Below are positions 58,784-64,000 of a stretch of DNA of 64,000 nucleotides, in pieces. The stretch's first letter is position 1. Each line of letters starts with the position of its first letter. Under the pieces are notes generated by a model. That model saw nothing but the letters and a program-made list of their open reading frames with translations. It made no database searches and was not told the DNA's origin. The position numbers were made by a program, and so were the translations under genes. The DNA comes from Pontederia crassipes (lineage: Eukaryota > Streptophyta > Magnoliopsida > Commelinales > Pontederiaceae), in assembly GCA_030549335.1 (NCBI GenBank), contig CM060192.1:24618157-24682156 (forward strand), in the 5' to 3' direction.

Positions 58784-59160
58784 AAAATAATCTTATCTAT
58801 TGTGTACGGTCCCCTAGGTTTCACTCAAATATCAAGAAGATCGGCCTACTAAAGGTAAATGCATCGGTAGAAAAGTAATAGATAAACTAAAACAAATATA
58901 TGACAGTGAACTAGGGAACAAGAATTTTGCGTATGACGGTGAGAAGAGTTTATTCACACTGGATGCTCTTCCTCAAGTAATCCTGGTTACTAATAATAAC
59001 ACAAGCATGTTACCTTTTTTCAGTCATGGTTACTAGAGGTCAGGCTACTTCGCTCTTCTAGGCGTTCACTCCAGATGAGTGAGCCATCACGACCACTAGG
59101 TATTATGTTTATTATCAATTACTTATTTATAGTTGCTTATAATACTTGCTTATTTAATAA

Positions 59161-59680
59161 TGTCAGTTGTTCCGCCGCCGACGGGGCACGTAGTCAGATC
59201 GTCACATAGTAGGCGATCCATTGGTGGGTTGTCTCCATATATCACTCCAGGTACGTGTCACATAGTAGGCGATACAGTTTTCTAATTATTTTGTTATTGT
59301 GATAGTTGCTCCACTGTCGACGAGGCACATAGTCAGGACGTCTCGATCACACGACGGTGATCAACATGTCACACCAGGCTATTTTTTGTATATTCCATAA
59401 ATTTAAATAGGAGGTAAATTTTATGTATTTTTTATGATGACAGTTGCTATGCCACCACCACCACCTTTGAGATTACCAGACACTTCACCACATTCTAGCA
59501 TTGGCGAGCTGTATCTTACCCCAAGTAATATATTTATTATTATTAAAATTATATTTCTCATTTAATTACATTAATCATTTTTTTAAATAATGTCAGTTGC
59601 TACCTAGCTTGTCACATTTCGACGAGCGGACTGCCACGGATCATGCAGTGATAGACATCACTCGAGGTGAGAATTTTACT
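59161..59680 (+). repeat. Ladder of four exon-like repeats in the CACTA element
   Basis: Blocks starting TG(T/A)(C/T)AGTTG(C/T)T at 59161, 59300, 59438 and 59591 each have an AG acceptor-like start, a GC-richer body of 70-84 bp with proline or serine codons, and a GTA/GTG donor-like end (59251, 59378 with GC, 59525, 59667). They are separated by AT-rich spacers. A further block before them ends at about 59098 with CTAGGTATTATG. The bodies share a PPP...S...G.L...TP pattern, so they look like tandemly amplified small exons. Confidence 0.6.
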
Positions 59681-60099
59681 GTACATATATCAATTATCAC
59701 TAGTTTAATTTCGAATGACACTAATGATTTATTTTGTAATAGGGCCCATCGATGATGTCGGGCCTTCTCAGCCTACTCCAGCTATACCGGGTGATGATTC
59801 CTCTCGATAGATTATGAGGGATTACTCGATAATGGGGTGGTCAACGTGAATAATATTGCTTGGTCGTAAGTTAAATATGTTGTAAAAATTTTATTATAAT
59901 TTTGTTTATCATTGAAAATTAATTCTTCTTTCTAATTTGAAGGACCACTTTCATACTTGCTAGTACCGTGCGGGATGTTCCCACTTGTCGCAAGGGGCTA
60001 GATCATGAAAAGATGTCTCAATTCAAGTGCGGGATGACATCTTTTGAGTGCTACGATCTTCTTTTCGGATTACATAATTTATTTTATATTACTTTTAAA

Positions 60100-61210
60100 T
60101 TACTAAGTTGATAGTATTGTTTAGGAGGCAAATCAGTTTCATTCGAATCTTAGTTTGGAGACGATTCGGAGAACTTTTGAGGAGGTGGCTGCAAAATGCC
60201 TCCGAAATCAATTATATAAGTTTCGTAAGATTGTCATATCCGCCAGCCTCACTTTGGAGCAAGGCATATAAAGATGCCAAATGCATATTAGGCGCTCGGT
60301 TTGGGAGTTCTTATGTAGGAAGTGGTAGGTATATTTACTTCTAAATTATTTTTATTAAATTTATAATTTTTCAAAGTCTAAGTATTTGATGTTCATACAG
60401 GACAGATGAACAATGTCAAAGAAAGTCAGAAAAAGCAAGAGTTAATCGATTTTTAAAGCCCGATGCCCACATCCAAACAGGCAAGTCGATGCGATTTGAC
60501 GAGCATCGACGACGCATGGTAATTTATATACAAAAATGAATAATCAAATTTTTATCTTATACTTTTTTTTATAAAATATGAAACTTTATTGCAGGAAGAA
60601 AAATAATGTGGTACTGTAGACTTTCGCGTGGTCTACAAGGCCATGCATAAGAACTGAAAGACCAACAACTTAGTCAAGCCCAATGCACGTAGGCTTCTAG
60701 TAAGTCTCATCACTTGTTCACTTGGTTGGTGGCGTTAGTGCAAATAATTTTTTAAATACACAATGTTTAAATTTTTAGGATGAGTATAATGTGAAGATGC
60801 CTGAAAAGTATGGAGATGATCCGAGTACTCAGCCACCAGGTAACATTTCTCGAAAGTGATTCATGTTTTTAATTTGTGTTTTTTGATGTTATATAATTTA
60901 TATAATCTATAATGTTTATATGATTGTATAATTTTTTCTATTTTGTAGAGGACCCTGCTATTTGAGAGGAGGTGGCCGACACGATACGAGGAGGAGACTT
61001 GCGTGGCCTAGGCACATCTGCTCATGTACCTAGGAGGAGCAGAGGATATGCAGGTGGCCCATCTGCTCCGAGCTCATCCACTGCACTGGATATGGCACAG
61101 TTATCGCAGCAGTTGTCGCAGTAGATATCACAAGAGCTATCATAGAAGGTGTTGCAGCAATTGACTCCTTTATTCAAGGAGATTCAGGGAGTTATCCCGC
61201 CGTAGAATCA
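60100..61210 (+). pseudogene. Transposase_24-like (En/Spm second gene) region, decayed
   Basis: Fragments in order resemble PF03004: a LETIRRTFEEVAAKCLRNQL helix (about 60145-60205), then SEKARVNRFLKPDAHIQTGK with FDEHRRRM (about 60425-60520), then an EDPAI..EEVADTIRGGDLRGLG end (about 60952-61010) followed by a serine-rich tail. These are the S..AK.NR......TGS.SF...  and DPA.W.EV.......R.YGLG motifs of the family. AG and GT boundaries separate the pieces, and several stops interrupt the last part, so it is probably inactive. Confidence 0.6.
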
Positions 61211-61946
61211 TTCCCGGCGAGGCCAAGGACTGAGCACGTCGGGATTGAATGTCCGGAATGACAACTCCCAAACTTAGGATAGAAAACTTTTACATTATTT
61301 AGATATGCTTTTGTTACTTATATACATTTTTTATTAGATATACGTGTTAGTTCTATTTATACATTCGGATTATATTAGTTTTGTTAGTTTAGTTTATTAC
61401 TTTTCATAAGGTTATATTTGATATGATGCATGTGATGCTTGTGATCAATGATGAATGCATTTATATGCATTATATATATTTGTATGGTGTGATAGGGCAA
61501 AAATGTCCGTAATTAGCGTCTCCGTAGCGTCTCAATGGCGTCGCAAATATATGCGATGCGATGTTAAATATATTGTCCTTAGCGTCATTGTTACGTCGAC
61601 GTAAGTATAACATTAGCGGCACGATAGCGCCGGACTAGCATTGACGTAAGTATAAAACTATCATCACTTCAACGTCAGAATCACGTCGCCGTGTTTTGTG
61701 CCACGTCCACGTCTCATTAGTGTCTCAGCTCTATTGATCGCGACAACAACATTCACGTCGAGTTAGCATCTACAATTGTTGCTACTTGCGTCATCTCTTG
61801 TGTTGACGCTATTAGCTTCCGATTCCAGGCATCTCATATTGTCGATGCTATAACAACGCCAACGTGATGCTAATTTTTCAGCCACGCAATAGCGCCACAT
61901 TAACGTCGTGAGTGCTGTGTCACTATTTGACAATTTTCTTGTAGTG

Positions 61947-62250
61947 TCGATCGACAATGGCTCAACATTATTTGTATGACGCCTTCTTTCTGGTCGGTCA
62001 ATTAATGTTCAACCGCTCTCTCGACCGACATATACTCGACAATTTTTGAACTAATTTTTTTCTTGTAATCGATGGTCCAGTACTCGATCGATCCTTCAAT
62101 GAGATTTGCTCGACAATATTTGCTCGACAATATTTTGAATTGTTCTTCTAGTGTGATCGGTCGACCGGTATCGACTGATCCTTCGACCGACATTTGCTCT
62201 ACAATTTTTCTTCTCATTATCATTCAGCTAATTGATATGACCGGTCGACC
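61947..62250. repeat. CGATCGAC/TGCTCGACAAT repeats in the interrupted LTR
   Basis: Phrases such as GACCGACAT(T/A)TGCTCGACAAT and GGTCGATCGA recur four or five times here and continue the same text seen left of the CACTA element (55500-55609: GGCCGATCGACGG, GGCCGATCGATTGG, CGGTCGATCG). This supports the view that both sides belong to one LTR. Confidence 0.6.
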
Positions 62251-62421
62251 AGTTAGAACAAAATTTTTCTTATAACTTATTTAATTTTATGATTTCTTCC
62301 ATGCACATAAACCTTTCAATCTTACACCTGCATAATCATTATTCAAACATAGATTAGTGACTTTTACGTCCAATTATTTATTATCATCAAAATTTGGAGG
62401 CTAAACATAGGATTTAACAAA

Positions 62422-62433
62422 CTCCCCTTTTTT
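62422..62433 (-). other. Polypurine tract of the copia-like fossil
   Basis: On the minus strand a run of A then GGGGAG sits three bases before the LTR start TGTTAAATCC. In plant SIRE/Maximus-type copia elements a similar CATCAT...AAAGGGGGAG tract precedes the 3' LTR. Confidence 0.6.
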
Positions 62434-62772
62434 AATGATGAAAAATTATTGAATGATAGAGGATAAAAAATGAATTGTGAGCAAGTTCCCCCAACATTTA
62501 TGCATATTTCACATTTCCTCCTTCTGAATAAATGCCCTTTATAATGTCATGATAATATGAAGGAATATAATCGCATGTAATCACAATGACATCAAACATA
62601 ATGCCATAAGATATAAGAATGCATCAAAATGCATCCATCACATCCATCACATGTCCATACACTAATATATGCGACAAAAGTCACTACAAAATGGTGCATG
62701 GCACTAGAAACATAACATAACATAATATCGTCTAGTACATAACATCGTCGAGTAGAAACATAACGTAATCGT

Positions 62773-64000
62773 CTATAACTTCTCCCCTTTTGACATAATC
62801 AAAGAGGGAGTAGTTGAGGGTCGCTCATTAGGGCTATCCTCGTCAAGCACAATCGAGGAGACGAAGCCTTGTGAGGCATAGTAGGCCTGAAGAGAGCCAG
62901 CAACAAAATCCATATGTTGCTCTATCCTACAGATCCGATGACCAATAGAAGCCACCCGATGTGTAAGAGTAGTGAAGTCATAGGCTCCGTGCGAAGTCGA
63001 TGTAGCATCTCGCGAAGGTCCTTGAGGCTCAACAGGATCATGATGTGAAGGCAAGCTAGGGTGTTGACTCAGTTCAGCCTCTGGTGCATCGCCAGTCTCC
63101 ATAGGCACAAGGTCTCCATCCTCATCAAAAGAATCACCCTCATCAGCCCAGTTGTCATTTGGACGACGAAGATGCTTCCTATACAAAGTCTGGGAGGTGA
63201 TAGTGTCCCATGGACGAGGTCTTATGTACTCATCATCAGGAATGACGACACCAAAATCAGCTAGAATTTGAGTAATCCAGGCACCAAAGTATAGACGGGA
63301 GGACACCTTGTGTCCCAACGGTAATATTCCTAAATGTGTTCTCCATGTGATAGAAAACATAGTGGTCAAAATGCAAAAATGATGCATCACGAATACAGAG
63401 ATAATGAAGGATAAATAAAGTAAAAGTGATGACTTCTATATATCTAGACTGAGAGGTAATCTTACAACTCAGAATGTGATGTGCCATTTTTAGATATCTA
63501 TGTGCCTTATCAACAATGTAGTGGTCACTCCGTACACCAAACACAACACGAATGCCATCATCAATCAGGAGATAATCATGGGGCTAAGCATGAGTGATGA
63601 ACTGATATCGACTAGGAATTGGGCAAGGAAGGACAAAGATAATTACGATCAAAATGTATGGGCATACCAAGAACATAAGTAATCATGGCATCACTAGTAA
63701 TAGTCATGTTCGCATAGAAAAAATGAACAAGACGAGGATACACTCACTTTGTGAGAGACAAGAGAGGAAGTCACCCAATTTTGACAAATAACTCTTGAAC
63801 ATCCGGTATGTTCAGGGAGTCCTAATCAATGGTGTAACATGTCAGACCTCAAGAGTGGCATACAAAACATCAAAGGTAGTGGCCATTGTTTAAGTAACAA
63901 AGAGATGACAATCAAACTCATCGTCAGGTGAGGATGAGGATGAAGAAGACTAACAATGAGTGGGTGGCCATCCGGCACGTCCACGTGATCACCCTTGTCC
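62773..64000 (-). pseudogene. Accessory-protein ORF region of the retroelement fossil (partial, runs off the window)
   Basis: The clearest part is a minus-strand frame at 63390-62773 with a GHKVSSRLYFGAWITQILAD stretch, an acidic linker (EGDSFDEDGD), a proline/serine-rich segment and a helical RVASIGHRICRIEQHMDFV end. This resembles the putative plant transposon protein family (PF20167-like) found in plant retrotransposons. It lies directly before the polypurine tract and 3' LTR, that is, in the position of the extra ORF after pol in SIRE-type elements. Related, broken coding continues to the window end. The element is a fossil with several breaks. Family assignment is moderate. Confidence 0.5.

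Larger units (their letters stand above)
55610..61946 (+). mobile_element. CACTA (En/Spm) transposon, internally deleted, 6.3 kb
   Basis: It starts CACTACAAGAAAACTATCG and ends TTGACAATTTTCTTGTAGTG, so the first 13 bp of the inverted repeats are CACTACAAGAAAA, as in the element at 48.7 kb. The target duplication TCG lies at 55607-55609 and 61947-61949. Subterminal DNA on both sides (55630-56000, 56650-56850, 57350-57440 and 61500-61900) is rich in AGCGTC/GACGCTA motifs, a different word from that of the 48.7-kb element. Inside are TA-rich repeats, a promoter/leader-like GC-rich segment, a transposase-associated domain and a Transposase_24-like region. The catalytic Transposase_21 core is not seen, so it should be non-autonomous. 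Confidence 0.93.
54930..62419 (-). mobile_element. 3' LTR of a Ty1-copia-like fossil, split by a CACTA insertion
   Basis: On the minus strand an AAAAAAAGGGGAG polypurine tract (62433-62422) is followed by TTTGTTAAATCC, the start of an LTR (edge at 62419). The pieces at about 54.93-55.61 kb and 61.95-62.42 kb form one LTR of roughly 1.1 kb once the CACTA element at 55610-61946 is set aside. The left part has the usual motifs of copia LTRs (TGTGTTGACAAAATTTGGC, CTCTCAATTTCAC). The left edge is approximate. The broken coding DNA of the same element lies at 62.77-64.0 kb. Confidence 0.6.

Noticed and set aside
1-64000. tRNA or rRNA genes
   Set aside because: No stretch with the conserved TTCGANNC box and cloverleaf-type spacing, and no rRNA core motif, was noticed; a dedicated scan could still find one.

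Overview
The window is nuclear DNA of a flowering plant: AT-rich (long A/T tracts), with intron-containing genes and plant-type retroelements, CACTA transposons and MITEs. The steep GC jump in the first coding exons of the genes at 18.7 kb and 35.3 kb, and throughout the coding exons of the gene at 46.8-48.0 kb, suggests a monocot (commelinid-like), but the species cannot be named from the sequence. There is no bacterial or organellar gene organisation, no rRNA, no CRISPR array, and no tRNA that I could recognise.

Three host genes can be supported. (1) 14.5-18.9 kb, minus strand: a three-exon DUF1068/ELMO-family Golgi membrane protein with a 24-nt microexon, a 3.6-kb intron full of repeats, and a NAGNAG tandem acceptor. 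(2) 35.3-38.2 kb, plus strand: a type II membrane glycosyltransferase that looks like family GT8 (galacturonosyltransferase-like), with six or seven exons depending on whether an 86-nt terminal intron is spliced. (3) 46.8-48.0 kb, plus strand: a class I LOB-domain transcription factor very like LBD4, two exons. A GC-rich island at 11.8-12.8 kb may hold remains of another gene that I do not recognise.

The rest is mostly mobile DNA. At 3.5-8.7 kb there are two solo LTRs of one Ty3-type family, in opposite orientation, each with a perfect 5-bp target duplication. A Helitron 3' end lies at 10.4 kb. At 19.2-23.7 kb there is a decayed Ty1-copia fossil, followed at 23.7-33.05 kb by a decayed Ty3-gypsy fossil that carries a nested LTR-like insertion and an apparently perfect 0.53-kb tandem duplication. 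A MITE sits at 33.15 kb and a LINE remnant at 39-39.9 kb. From 48.7 to 50.4 kb there is a whole non-autonomous CACTA element with both TIRs, a TSD and tandem CGACGGT-rich repeats. From about 54.9 to 64 kb there is a Ty1-copia-like fossil (LTR, polypurine tract, accessory ORF) whose LTR was split by a second CACTA element of 6.3 kb. That element keeps an En/Spm transposase-associated domain, a ladder of exon-like repeats and a Transposase_24-like region, but I see no transposase core.

No wholly novel system was found. The best leads are the degenerate DxD site and alternative C-terminus of the GT8-like gene, the NAGNAG/microexon structure of the ELMO-family gene (whose family scaffolds GT8 pectin synthases in Arabidopsis), the exon ladder in the larger CACTA element, and the tandem duplication in the gypsy fossil.
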